A stretch of DNA of 64,000 bases, taken from Pieris napi. Lineage: Eukaryota; Arthropoda; Insecta; Lepidoptera; Pieridae. The notes under the pieces are model-generated. The model made no database searches and had not been told where the DNA came from. It worked only from the letters and a program-made list of their open reading frames with translations. The stretch covers positions 3,348,001 through 3,412,000 of the forward strand of contig NC_062252.1 of NCBI RefSeq assembly GCF_905475465.1. Direction: 5' to 3'. Positions 22,001 to 37,000 of the stretch are shown here, piece after piece. The translations under genes and the position numbers were made by a program. Every line of letters begins with the position of its first letter. Positions within the stretch are counted from its first letter, which is position 1.

Positions 22001-25000
22001 TTTTATTTATTTGAACAATCGAAATAAAGACAATTACGCCTGACTTATTTTATATTTATTATTTTATGATTAGTATTGCATACTTTGAAGTATTATAATC
22101 ATTAGGTACTAATAATTTATGTGTACGTTTAAACACAGAAAATGCCTGAAATAGTCACAGAAATCTGAGGCCCAGACCTAAAAAGTTGTAGCGCCGCAGG
22201 AGTTTAAAAATTATAGATTAATTCTCACCTTGGTCGTCAAATCCGTGGGTAACTTCATGGCCCATTATGGCGCCGATCGAGCCGTAATTTATTGCTCTAA
22301 AATATAACAAATAATGTTTTCCGAATATAAAAATGTTCAAGCTAGAAATCTTACGATACCTACTTGAAGAAATATCAATATTAAAAATATCTTTCTCCAG
22401 ACCACACAGAGCAATGATTGTATGGATTAGAATTACTGATTTTTATAATAAAACTACAAAATTATATTTAAAGTTAAAATTTTACTATTATTCTATTTAT
22501 AATATTATTTTGCCTCTAGTTCAGATTTGTTTTCCTTTTATCAAGGCCCAAGGTGTCAGGCTCTATATTATAATAATGAAATATGCTTACTCAATTCCAT
22601 TTCCATAAAATGGCGGTTGCAGGATACCAGCTGGGAACGCTGCAATTTTTAGTTATTTATCAAACAATTCAATACAGCAAAAATATACAAAAATGAACAA
22701 CACAAAAATATACTCACTGACTGAGTTGAGAGTTGCTGAATAGAACGCGTTAACCGTAGTAGCTGTTGCTACCCATCTGAAACGTTTCAGTTGTTAGAAG
22801 TCTAAAGCCGCCAACTAAACTAAGTGAAAACTTAACTCTAAAGTTGTTCGTCCACCAATAAATAAGCTAAAACTATGTTAGTGATGTCTAGTTTATGCTA
22901 AAACGTTGAGTTAGCCGGACCTTATGTCTGAAGAGACGAGCTATGACGAGAGTTCAGAGGAGGATTACAATAGTGGCGTAACAATAGGGTGGCAGGACTG
23001 GCAAAATGCCACGGGTCCCGACCCAAGAGGGCCCCTGATCAAGAGATATTATGTTCTATTGATGAATGTGAAGTCTCCAATACGTATTGGGCTAGCGTGG
23101 GGACTATAGACCATTCCCTCTGGCCTAAGAGAGGAGGCCTATGGCCATTAGTCGGACATATACAACGTGTAATCGAGTACGCTGAAAATCTTGAAGTTTA
23201 TTAAAATTAAACTGAGTACAACGTGACGATTTTTACTGATATCCCCAATCAAAAGAATTTGCCACGGGCCCCAGATGATATAGTTACGTCATTGCAATAG
23301 TCATATGAAAAGAAGATGAATCGACAAAAAGAGACAGAGTTTGTGAGTTAAAAGATTGGAGACTGATATAGTTTTTATAAAAGGTTTAAACTTACTAAAT
23401 ACATTTTTCAATATTACCTGTTTCGATCCGGTTTCTCCCTAAGTGATTTGAAGGACTTCTCGACAGCCGCGTTAGTTAGCTTCAAGAATGTTTCGAAAAG
23501 GTTACCTTCGATTACTTCTGCCTAAAAACGTAATACGTATAAGCGTGTTTAACCAAATCAAAAGGGCATTAAAGATACATATCAGAATGAGCCTAGTTAA
23601 ATTAGGATGGCTGATGTGCAAACCACACACATACCTTCTCATAATGCCTGTCCAGCTTAGCTTTTTCTAATAGCCAAGCGGGGAATCCCACAAAGTTCCT
23701 TATCGCACGTAATTTGCGCAACGTACGATCTCGCGTACTTCCGTCCATCCATTCAAGATGGCGGACCGTTTGCCCGAACGCCTCTCGTACGTCTTCTACC
23801 ATTTCTATCGCCTACAAGATATACATTAAAATAAAATATAATAAAAATTGATTTTTTTAACATTTATTTATTTGATGATTCCTTCGATTTTTAAGCGGTT
23901 AAAAAAACTTAATTTAAATTGTTATTTTAATTGTTAAAGTTTATCACACGAGTGTTATAACGTCCAATAAAATAATAATATTAAACCTTTATTGACAGAA
24001 ATATGGTTGTGACAAAATTGATCTAACGCTAGTACACACACTAGGGAGTGTTGTTGAGTAGATTGCAATTATTATCCCGTGGTACGTGGTTAAAAAGTAG
24101 TCTTTCAGTAGTATAACGTCTAATCAAACAAAGCAAATTGTTTACTATTACAACAAATAATAAAAAAAAGCCAATGGCCTATTCAAGTATATTAACCCAC
24201 AATAAGAAAATAATGTTACTACCCACATTTTCATATACAAAAAAACTGAGTGGTCTTTCGTGTCTTTAGCTTTACTTTAGCATTAAATTAATATATAGCT
24301 ACTCTCTATGATCAATATTGATTTATGGATGACTACCCACATTTTTTTATAAATTGTAGAAACTTGTGCGATATATATAAAATTCTACCTTAATCCGTGA
24401 GGCATTATCAAAGTGCTGGTTGACGTAGAGGTATGACAGTGCAAGACCAAAGTTGGCGTTAACGTTGGCGGTACAGGTCTTCCATCTTGGAGCACGCGCT
24501 CGAAGCCCGTATACTGCACGACTGAACTCGAAACCGAGCTCACGGAATGAGGTCAGTGTCATTGGCGAAACAGTCGAGAATACGCTCCACCATATGAAAC
24601 GCTCTGAAGAATTTTTTTTCATTTATAAATAATTAACTAAAGGAACAAACACAAAAAACACTAAAGCAACGGATCGAGTAGCTAAATAATAAGCCTTTAT
24701 TTACAGGTAAAGCCCGACCAATAAACAACCTGCTCTGGTGGCGCTAATTTAGCTATGATATAGCAACACAGTTGTGTATAGTCAAACCTGGGGCTTGAAA
24801 CAAAACCACTTTTCGACTGGCGTGACCCACTTGACACATTTATATGAAAGTGGTCACGTGACAAAGCGTGAGCTAATGTCAATACTATACAAATTTGTTT
24901 AGCGTTAGTGGATCACGCCTGTCGAAAAGTTATATTGACTGAAGCCCCTCTTATTTAGTCCAATAGAGTCCATTTCTTCAGACTTTCTTTCCGGAAAATA

Positions 25001-28000
25001 AATCGTTATATATGGGAAATAACTTCTTAACTGGCTTTTAATAATTTTGGGCATTTTAACACACTAACTCTCAATATCCAATAATTAGACGACGCTCAAT
25101 GGAATCGACACCAAACCACACTTTGACAGTTGACGATAATGACAATTAACATAGTTTTGCTGACACTATTGAAAATTAAACCATCGCAGTTGACAGATAG
25201 TATTACTAATGCAATGTTTAATCCCGTATGTCAGAATGCAATAAATTTTTCAGTTATACTTAGCTCTAAGTATCGACTCTGAATCTACTTAAATATCTAC
25301 ATAAAAACTATGTCTCACCGATAAGCACCGGTTCAGTGGTTGAGAGCAGAGTCGCCAGTTTCTGAAGATAGGGCAAGTCCATGACGATTAGGCGGTCCTC
25401 ATGAGGTTGAAGTTCCACTGATGTGTTGCTGAAAACCAGCTTCAGGTACTTGTCCCAGTCGTGCTGAACACATTGTTATTGTAATGTAAACGAAATCTTC
25501 GTGAAAAAATTGTTGTAAATGCACTCGATTAATAATATTCAATTGAAGAGCTATGCGGGACTCTGTTCCTTTCGAAACCCGGCTGCATTTAACACTCGCT
25601 CGTACAGTGAAGGAAAACATTGTGAGGATTTTTTTTTAAAGACAATTCACACCAATTGACCCAGTCCCATGCTAAGCTGGTGAAGCTTGTGTTATGGGTA
25701 CTAGGCAACGGATATACATACATATTTTAGATAGATAGACATATAAATACATATTTAAACACCCAAGATCTAAGCACAACACCAAATGCTCATCACATCG
25801 ATGTTCGTCTCAGCCGGGGATCGAAGCCGGGATCCATGGATTCGCAGTCAGGGGTACTAACCACTAGACCAATGAGTCGTCAATTGGCATTTCTTATACC
25901 TATTAATAGCCTGTGTCAGGCTACACTACTCAGCCACTCAGTCTATCAGATAAAGCCATGATCACGAAACAGATTAGAAATAAATATTGGTTAATGATAG
26001 TCAGGTACAATATTATATAGAATTATAAATCTTAAAACTTTATCTAAAATTCTGCAAAAAAAAGGGTCCTTCGAATATCCTATGTCGTGTTATTTTGCAC
26101 AGATTCTTTGATAAAAAAAAATTTATGAAACTTATGTACACGCGTTAGAAATTATACTTCTTTGGCGTATGGAAAAAAATAACTAAAATGCAGTAGTGAT
26201 TAACAATAAATATTAAAATTAATCCATAAAATTACTATGAGTAAATACTATCACCGTCCTATATGAAATTGATTTAATAAAAACACCAAAATAATATTTA
26301 TTTATTCACACTGTTTCATTGTACTGTTACGAAACACGTGTTCTAAATATAAAAATACTAGAATACATAACTTGAACTTAGTTATTATTGATTTTTATGC
26401 CACCTAGAACTAACTTCATTCTGTTAATTTTGTGTAACGGTGCGCGCGCATCGTAAAATTTCACTCTCATCGATTTTTCATAACGCGCCTAAAGAAGTAT
26501 AATTTCAAAAATATTGGAGATTCAAAAGACAGGACTACCAATAAAGATGGAGATTTTTAAGCAGTCACGTCTGTCTACGCCCTTGATTTGAGAACAGGCA
26601 GTAAATGTAAATTTTGAATCATTATTTTATGTCCTGAATAAATGATATAATTCTAATGAAGCTTCGGTCGTTATATGTGTAAAGGGACATACCTCACTCC
26701 ACTCTGCGGGACCAGCTCCAGTTCCCTGCACGAACTGAGACACGCTAACATCGTGGAACAGGTGTGTACCACTACGGCGGACTTCCATTGGGGTCATTAT
26801 CTTTAAATTAAGATTTAAATTCAAAGGGTTACTAAACTTGTATGGAAAGAAACTAGAAAGAACATCTCTTCGCACGTTTGTGGCACAAATTTCTAGTATT
26901 TTAGGATAGTACAAGCTTTTGATTGTAAGTAACGAGGATTCATTGATTTTGAGCGATCTCTATAATGTAAAAATAATTATTCAGATTATCAAGTAGAAAT
27001 CACTTGTTAAGTAAATTAGCTTTTATTTCCAACACACAAATAGACAGTATTAACTTTTCTTAACCTATATAAACAGTAATAATGATTAAAATCGATACAT
27101 AGAAATTTAAAAAAAAATTTGGTCCTTGTGGCATTCTCTCGCTGTATTGCGAGACTTTTTCGTTGAGCATGAAAAGCGCAACACTATCTACCAGGCGCAA
27201 CTTTAATCTTTAATTAGCGTCTATTCACTTGAACCCCACGGCCCAAGACTACAAAGGGACCAAAATCATAGTTCGAGAAAAGACTTATATTTGAGCTGTT
27301 TATTATTTTGTTATTATGTTAGTTTTATAATCGTTTACTGGCTTTTATGTTTTAATTGTTGATTACCACGTTACAAGTATAACAATAATTTTAAATAGAA
27401 CTTTTGTAAATAAGTCGCTATTATAAGTTATGTACGTTTTTATAACAAAAATTTGGTTTATAATATTCTCACCCTCGCTAGACTCTGGCTGGTCTCAATG
27501 ATTTCATTAGCGAACTTCTCTGCATCAGTATCAGGATCTACGATGGTGATCATCTCTTTGATGTACTTGCGGTATTGTTCCAACTCCTGCCCGAATTGCT
27601 CAGGCTGGAGGAGGTAGCGTTCGCTGAAGCCAGGGGTCACTTGCTCAATCTGGAATTATGTCACATCGGCAATGACAGAAATTATTTTTGATGAACTCGG
27701 CAAATGGGTTTACGCAAATACGACATATTTAAATAAAATATATAATAAAATCATATTTAAATAAAAAAGTAAGAATATTAAATATTTAATTTACGTCTCA
27801 AACAAACACAAAATAGGTAAGATGAAATTTTTTAAAAGGCGGTCTTATTTCTAAGAGTAGTTTTTTTCTAGACTATGATGTTTTTAAATTATTTACACTG
27901 AATCGGCAGTATTGGTAAGCATATTTATTAGTAAAAAAAAAAGATATATATACATATATATATTTTCGATATTTGCAAATTTATTATATTATGGCGTGTT

Positions 28001-31000
28001 ATTTGCCCATTTGTATGGAAAGTAAAAATAAATTTATCTCATGAACCGTAACAACACTTAAAACTTTGCAAAACGCTTTCTTTTAGCGAGTACTATCTAC
28101 AAAAAAGTATGGGCATTCAAATCGATGGTCTATATTGTAAAGTTTAACCCTAAGATATGTCTCTCTGGCATAGCACAAATGTATACCTAAAATATACACA
28201 AGAGTTTCTTAAATCTCTTGAGTAAATAATAACATGAAGGATTTACATATTGTAATGAATTATGCTAAGGCGCACGTAATCTCAGTAACAATGAACACGG
28301 ATGTTTCAGGATGATCCACAAGGACGCATCTTGTCACGAAACCTGCTGATCCAGCCGATAACCGTTGGAATTTTAATCTCCATTGTGTTTTATATTAGAT
28401 GCAGCTCAGACAACATTCGGGACGAACTATTTGTTTTTGTATGATTACAATGCATAACTACAGGTTTAACAAAGAAATATATTTTAAAATAGCATTTAAA
28501 TGAATACATAACACTATAATAACAAAAAATGATTGAATTGCCTTCGTTTTTGATCAGTATTTATACGATTCACACCTTCTAATATTGACCAAATATGTAA
28601 GAAATCTACAAATTGCTGAATTTGCTTCCCCATATTAAAAGTTGATTTTGACTTTAAAATATTAGCTATTGAATCCTAGGCTATATGTTACTTTTATTTT
28701 TACTTTTCTGTTTTTTACCACTGAACTAAATTCGTTGAATTTTGGTATCGACAGATTATTTTGGTATAGAATCCCCATAGATAAGACAAAATTAGATAAT
28801 ATTTTTCGAATCATTCACAAAGTTACGTCTTTTTAGTAATGTTAACAACGCGTCCGATCATCAAGCTTTATAAGTACATATCTACTATTTTTGGTTAAGA
28901 AATAAAAAAAATGAACTAATATAGAGTATTTTGATATAGATTATAGAGTATTGTTACCTACTCTAATTTTTAAACACAAGACCAATGTCAAGAATCATGA
29001 GTATGAAAGTAGTAAGTTCACGCTTACGTAATACAGTTGAAGAGAAAGTTTTTGGAACTTTGCGCTCGAAATGGTAATTTTAATAAGCATTGTATAACAA
29101 ACCTACGACCAAATATTAATTGCTGAAAAATCATCGCTTTATCGCTAGAATATCTCTGAAAGTTGAAGGCTTGAGGGCGTGATAGAACGTGATTCCATTC
29201 AATTCTGCATTTAAAGTCACGAACGTTTAGTTTAGTTCTAATATTGCGTTTTTGTGTTTTGCCTTTGTTTATGTGTTTTTTATTAAAAAAAAATTAATAA
29301 TGTAATTTCTAGGTTTAAATATATTTGATATGCATGTGTAAAAGTTGTAACGTCATATTTTTTGTAACTTGTAAACATACATATTGTTTTAGGACTTATA
29401 AATAAAAAGTACAGGGCACATCGTATGTAAAAAGATAAATAATATTATTTCTAAAAGAAAAGACCCTGAGTAAAAAGAAGTGAAATTTCCAGGCTTGTGG
29501 AACCCACATATATACAACTATACAGAGTGGCCAAAAAGTCGTGGATCCAACGCAAATCGGAGGTCTCTTGCGCCAAAACTTTTAATACAGGGTCACTTTT
29601 CGGTAGAGTAATTTTTTTTCACAGTGGGGTCCGAAGTAAACAAAAAATTATATCGTATAACTTAATATTATCTTCAATACACTCAATAAACAAATATAAA
29701 TAGTATGTGTAACGTAAGAACTCATCAGTACCAATCTAGTGGATATTTAGAAAAAGATACAGGATGTAGATTTTTTTCGAATTTTAATAAGAAATAATAA
29801 AAAAATGTCAAATTTCTTATAAAACGCAAAATAAATTATAACTCTGCAGGGGTTGAGCTTAGATACCTCCCTGTAGAACAATTTTTTGCAGCTGATGACC
29901 TCATCTATCCTCTATTTGCGTTTGATTCACGACTTTTTGACCACCCTTTATAAGTTACCCTTAGCTTATTAGACTAAATATATAACCTATGTCTCATCCG
30001 TCCTGCTGTAAGAACCCACCTATGAATACATAGAAAAACAAAAATTTGTCTTCCCATACGAAAGTAAAATACTCCAAAAACTTACCACAACGCGGTTCCT
30101 GCTAGTGTTCCTCACATCTTCTGCCACCTGTACGCTGATCAGCACGTTAAGTCCCAGCCGTCGTCTCACTTTAGCTGACACGTCTTCCCAGGTGAAGTTG
30201 GTGCTGACGGTGCTGGGAGGCCGCGGTGGCAGACCGAGACTAGTTAACAGTGCTTGGATAGGTTTGATACCTTCTGCTTCCATTTTGTCTGCAAATCACA
30301 ACATAGAATAGAACAAAGTCGCTTTCTCTGTCCCTATATTCTTATGTACCGATTCTTAAATCTTTAAAACTACGCAACGGATTTTGATGCGGTTTTTTTT
30401 AATAGATAGAGTGATTGAAGAGGAAGGTTTACATGTAATATATAAAATTGGAAAATGTGTTCATGTGTTCTAATATATGAAATTCTCGTGTCAAAATGTT
30501 CGTTCCCATTCTCCTTCGTAACGGCACGAGCGATTCTTATGAAATTATTCATACTCAGTAAGTCTAAGTTTGAAAGATAGATATTAGCGATTCTAATATC
30601 TATCTGTCAAACTCCTAAGTGATAAGGGGTTTTTTACCCCAAAATTTTAATTTTTTTACACAATTTTTTTTGTTTTTTATGAACAACTTTAAAAAACACA
30701 CACAACCCTTAATTTTCACCCCTATACCTAACCCCTATTTTTAATTTGATAATTAAAATCTTATGACTTGAACTCTGAGGTTTACATAGAGAAAAATTCA
30801 CAGAAAAACCTAAAAAGTTTTCATTCCAGTAAACCGAACAGTCTCTGGGGTAGCATAGTAAAATGTTCCATGTTAGTATGTACTAAAAAGGTAGGCTAAG
30901 TAAAATCACATTAAGGAGGAACGAAGTTCGCGGGGAATATTATTTATAATTTACAATAATTAGTAGTCATTATTTCAAATTCTGAGATTACTGTTGTGTA

Positions 31001-34000
31001 TTGTTTAACTAATTTATGTTTATAGTACGATTATCCATTGGATCATTATTAATAGGCCAGTATTCTATTACCGGACTTAAAAAAAACGAAAAACTACAAT
31101 AAAGAGACAAAATAACAAGGAATAGCACATACCAGTATCAATACAAGTCCTGTACAATGCCTTTGCTTTAAGCACACTCTTAGGTAGATCCTCTCTATCA
31201 CCAGCCTCCAGCACTTCTCTCAGGTCCGAAGTCAGCTGTTCCCGAAGCTTCGCCAGTTGGTCCCAGGAAGTCGCCCATTCTGGGACTGGATTCTTCTTAA
31301 TCCAACCCCCACATGCGAATTCGTAGAAATCTGTGCATGGTTCCACATCTCTGTTGAGTGCTGATAAAACTCTTGATGCTGAAAAATAATAATAACTGTA
31401 AGTTATACAACACAATGCAGATATTGCATATCTCTAAATAATAAATTAACCTTGAGTGTACGACCAACCAGGCTCCAAAAGATAAACCACTCTTTACATG
31501 GAAATTGTATTCGTTTTTACAACAAACTCCCAAGCGAAATTAGAGAATTATCACTAAATAAATTCAAAGCCCTCGTTAAACGAAAATTAATCAATAAAGC
31601 TTTTTATAAATTTGAGGACTACTTCAATGATCCTTATCCTTGGGATAGTTCAAACAATTTGTATGACAATACTTGGCGATTAAAAAGAGTGGCGGAAAGT
31701 TTCTTGCCAGTTCTTCTTACCCGCTCTACGCCCTTGACTTGCGACCTGGTAGTAAATGTAAATTTACGATTAATTTAACTTGACGATTCAAAAGTGTACT
31801 GTTACCCACTTGAATAAACATATTTTGAGGTTGAGAACACATCAAAAGCTTTTATCTAGTGAATCGCCAAATCAAATATCAAACTCAAACTCAAACTCAA
31901 AATATCTTTATTCAAGTAGGTAACCAAGTACACTTTTGAATAGTCAAGTTAAATTAATCGTAAATTTACATTTACTACCAGTTCGCAAGTCAAGGGCGTA
32001 GAGCGGGTAAGAAGAACTGGCAAGAAACTTTCCGCCACTCTTTTTAATCGCCAAGTATTGTCATACAAATTGTTTGAACTGGAGCAATTCAATCCCAAGG
32101 ATTAGGATCATTTAAGTAGTCCTCAAATTTATAAAAAGCTTTGTTGATTAATTTTCGTTTAACGAGGACTTTGAATTTATTTAGTGATAATTCTCTAATT
32201 GCGCTTGGGAGTTTGTTGTAAAAACGAATACAATTTCCATATAAGGAGTGGTTTATCTTTTGTAGCCTGGTTGGTCGTACACTCAAATTAGTTCTATTTC
32301 GCGTATTATACTGGTGAAAGTCACCATTTGTTTTAAAATCGTTTATATTTTTTTGGACATACAACAAGGCTTCAAGAATATATTGACCAGATAGTGTCAT
32401 AATATTTAATTCCTTAAACTTATTCCGTACCGACTCCCTCGGAGAAACACAACAAATTCCCCGAACAGCCCGCTTCTGCAGCACAAATATGGATTGAACC
32501 TCTGCAGCAGCACCCCACAATAAAATGCCGTACGACATAACGCTATGAAAGTAGCTATGATACACAATTTTAGCCGTGTCCTCATCAGTAAACTGTCGGA
32601 TTTTCTTTACTGCATATGCTGCAGAGCTCAGCCTATTCGAAAGAGTCTCTATGTGTGGGCCCCATTGGAGTTTACTATCTATTGTTATGCCTAGAAAAAC
32701 AGTTTTGTCAACAAAGTTTAGTTCACTGTCCTTAATTTTCAGGTTACCAATATCTCGCTTTACGCTAGTAGTTGTAAATCTAATACATTTTGTTTTATTC
32801 TCATTAAGCAATAAGTTATTTACATTAAACCAGTTAACTATACGAGAGATAGAATTGTTTACATCGTCCAATAATACGTTATTCCTATTCACTTTAAATA
32901 GAAGTGAAGTGTCATCAGCAAACAATACCATCTCATGAACTTCGTTGACAAAGAATGGGAGGTCATTTATGTAAATCAGAAATAAGAAAGGCCCGAGAAT
33001 CGATCCTTGGGGGACGCCCATTGATACCTGCGAACCCGGAGAGGTGACTCCATTGACATGAACTCTTTGGATCCTTCCCTTTAAATATGAATTCATCAGG
33101 CTGGAAGCTTTGCCATCAACGCCATAGTGTTGAAGCTTTCCAACGAGTATATCAGGATGAACACAGTCAAAGGCCTTTGACAGGTCACAAAAGACGCCGA
33201 CTCCATCATATGATTCTTCCCAGGCGTTAAATATGTCCGAAATCAACTTCACACCGGCATCGATTGTGGAGCGACCCTTAGTGAAACCATACTGTTTATT
33301 ATGTAAGAGTTTATTTTTATTAAAATGTAAAGAAAGCTGGTCTAGCATTATCTTTTCAAAAACTTTGCTCAACGCAGGGAGCACGGAAACAGGTCTGAAG
33401 TTTGACGGATCAGACTCACTACCTGCCTTGAACAACGGTGTAATCTTACTTAATTTCATTTCGTCCGGAAAGACTCCACAATCGATACAGCTGTTAAAAA
33501 TTATAGACAATTCAGAGCTTATTACATTAATAACGGAATTTAAAATGACTGTTGACATACCCCATATATCTTTACTTTTTTTTAAATTAATAAGCTTAAA
33601 AGTTTTAACGATATCATTACAAGTTATATGTTTAAACTGAAATTTAATATTACATTCAGGTACACATTTTTCTAGCAATGAGATCGCAGCAGCAGGTGAA
33701 GAATCTAGGGACTTGGTCGTATTTAGTGGTACATTTGTAAAGAACTCTTCAAAAGAAGAAGCTACCTCTGGGTCAGATTTTATTAACTTCCCTTTAACTT
33801 TTAACATATAATCAGTTCGTTTGTCAGACGTTTTACCTGATTCTTCATTTATTATTTTCCAGGTAGCTTTTACTTTATCCATGCTATTTTTTATTTTTGA
33901 ACTTAAATATTGAGACTTTGCAGTTTTGCAATCTTTTTTGAAATTATTTGAATACAACCTAACATATTCCCTAAATTCCACACTAGTGTTATATTGCATT

Positions 34001-37000
34001 TCGTCATAGATTTCATATAATTTTAACCTTTTCCTGTGTAACTCCTCATTTGCCCAGTCACAGAAACTTGTTTTCTCAGAGACCAATAAAGTCTTTTGAG
34101 TAAATACTTTCTTGAATTCATCAATAAATGATCCAAAAAAAGTATTGTATAAATTATTAGGGGATGAGTTGCCACACAGAAATGGCATTCCCAATATCCC
34201 CAACCGCAACGCTTTAAGTTCTCTTTAAATTTTAAGTTCGTAACTGTCTACTTGGGCGTCAGATTTTCCGATATACCTTTATCAAATTTCCTCTATACAT
34301 AAAAAATATAATAACATTTTAGAGATGAATAATAATTTGCATGTCATCTTTTGACATCACCATTCATCATTTTACACCTCATCACCAATAAAGTACTTGG
34401 AAATACAGTATTTCTACATAGATTACAAGAAATTAATTAAAATATGGAGATTTAAGTGCCCTTTTTTTCTGAGACTCTCAAGACGTGTACTCATAATACA
34501 CCGGTTGTACGCCGTGCAGATTTTAATCAACCTTTTTAAATTATTAAATATACAAACAATAATAATTTACGTGAATATTACTTGTAACTACGTAAAGCCA
34601 ATTATTCATTAAGTCACCCTAATACCATCGGTCTATTTGACTATAAGAGTTAATATTACAATTATTTAGTAAATCACGTAGATTCTAAAAATTATTAAGT
34701 AACATATACATACCCACTTGAATTAATAACAGCAAATTTGCGGCCATTTAGAAGCCTTACAATCACAACGGTTAATTAAAATATATAAAATTATATTTTA
34801 CAAACAAAGAACCCGTATTTTATAAGTGTCAAAAGGACCACTATAGAAAATAATATGATCTATTTTCATATTGTTTTTATATTTATGGTGTTTCCAAAGA
34901 ATTTAAGCGCATTAGAACTTGTTTATAATATATATTGTCCCTAATAACAAAGCCACGTGTTGAACCACTAATTGTTAGTCACCATCATTAAAACCAGTGG
35001 CCATACGTCATAGGTTTCTTTATCGATATTGATTTACGCCTAAAACCCAAAACCTTTGAAAAATGATGAGCGTGACAACCACAAAAAAAATCACAGGCCT
35101 CAGATTTCTGAATCTTTTTCTGAATCTGTTTCATGATCATTTTTTAAATCTAATAATCGACACACGCCGTCGACTTTTTGGGTCTAAGACATGTCGGTTT
35201 CCTCACGATGTTTTCCTTCACCGTTTGAGCAAATGTTAAATGCGCACATAGAAACATTCCATTGGTGCACAGCCGGGGATCGAACCTACGACCTAAGGTA
35301 GGAGAGCCGCACGCTGAAGCCACTAGGCCAACACTGCTCATCTTATCCATTTTACAAACCGCAATTTATAACAAACTTGACTATTCTGTCCTTTACGTGC
35401 AGTGAAACTAATTTAAATTATCAATTTCAATGTAGTAATATAAAAGATTTACTAATTACACCTTCACATATCATATACCTTGTAGGGATAAATCGTAGGT
35501 GCAAAGCCGAATAAGAAAATAGTTAAAATCACTGCGCATTTTCTTGTGGTTGATGCAATAACAGTGGAGTATTGATGAAAATGGCGCAGTTTAAAATTAA
35601 TTGGTCCACACGTGCCATCTATGTTATGAATAATTAATTTGTGTACTAAATTACAGGTCACTAACAACTCGAGTAAACAATATAATTAGCATTCGTAATT
35701 ATTAATAATAATTTTGCATTACTATTGCTTGCCTGGCTAATTTTATATTAAGGCTTTGATGTGCTAAATGTGTTGTAATTATTGTGTATAGTTTTCAAAC
35801 GGGCCGCCTGAATTTTAAATGAATAACCCGGCTTCTTGGGAAAATATCCCTAGCCACCGGATCTTCATCTATACCTTCTTCGGTAACACTTAAAGCAATT
35901 GCCTAAAATTTAATTTAAAATTATATTTTGAGAATAATTATTATGATACCTCTGCAAAACATGTTCCATAAACCAGTACTTTAAATATAATAGGGTAAGG
36001 TCATTTAGAAACTATCAACTGTTCTGTACCCTGAATATCCGTCATAGATTAGAGACTTCAGTAATTGAAAATTTTTGAATTTAAACTCGGGCGTAATCTA
36101 TGATTTTCATTGAGTATTATGATGATTTTAATTAGCGCGTATTATGCTAAAAGCTCTGTACAAATATGGCTAAGGAATTTGTGAGTTATTTACATAATTA
36201 CAGCGATTGTGATGATTGCAGATGCGTATGCAAATGGGGTGGAACTTCTTCAATGCATTCTTTCGGTATTCAAAGCAAATGCCACATAACTTAGCTCATA
36301 TGGAAATGTATTTACTTAATTATTATGTTATTCCAACGTGTATAGTACACGGTATTGAATATGAAGGGATTGTTGCACGTGCGCCTAAGCCGCTGAAATA
36401 TTAAATATTTTATATATAGGTATAAAAACATATATGCGATTACAGTAAATCTATAACGCGCAATACTTGTGTAATGTTTGTCTCAGAATCAATGTTTTAG
36501 GCCTGCCTTAAAAATAAAATCCTTTTCAAGCAGTGATTCGCGCATTTTTACGAAACCAATTTGTCATAATAACATTATTAAATTTACATATCATTTGAAC
36601 TGCAGACGAAGAGAGATGAATATAACTATGTGTTGTAAATTCATATGCGTGAATTTTCCTATAGATAAGGTTTCCATTAGGTAAATCTAGCAGATTTACT
36701 GAGAAATCTACACTTTTTTGCTAGCTATGACGCTAAGCATGTGGCAACGATAGATTGTTTTAATGAAAGACTATTATTAATCAATTATCATATTACGCGT
36801 GAATTAATTGGCTTATCGAAGGCAGATTTCTTTTCATATAAACGCAACTAATCTTAATACTTTTGTATCGGTTTTTTTGTGGAAAAAATACTGTACAGTT
36901 ACTGTAGTAGAATTTCTATGAAAGCAATGAGTTTTTAAGACCGTCCCCCGTAGATAGTGCTCTGATTTATGCAGTTAATTTATTAAACCTAATGCGATTA

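Noticed and set aside
22924..23204. Two overlapping plus-strand frames of 61 and 71 residues
   Set aside because: They lie in a dispersed repeat fragment within a neprilysin intron and lack splice or domain support.
28310..28400. Possible transposase scrap
   Set aside because: No conserved motif or element ends could be found by eye.
32576..33640. Two plus-strand open frames of 120 and 135 residues
   Set aside because: They are antisense to the LINE reverse transcriptase, whose motifs are clear on the minus strand.
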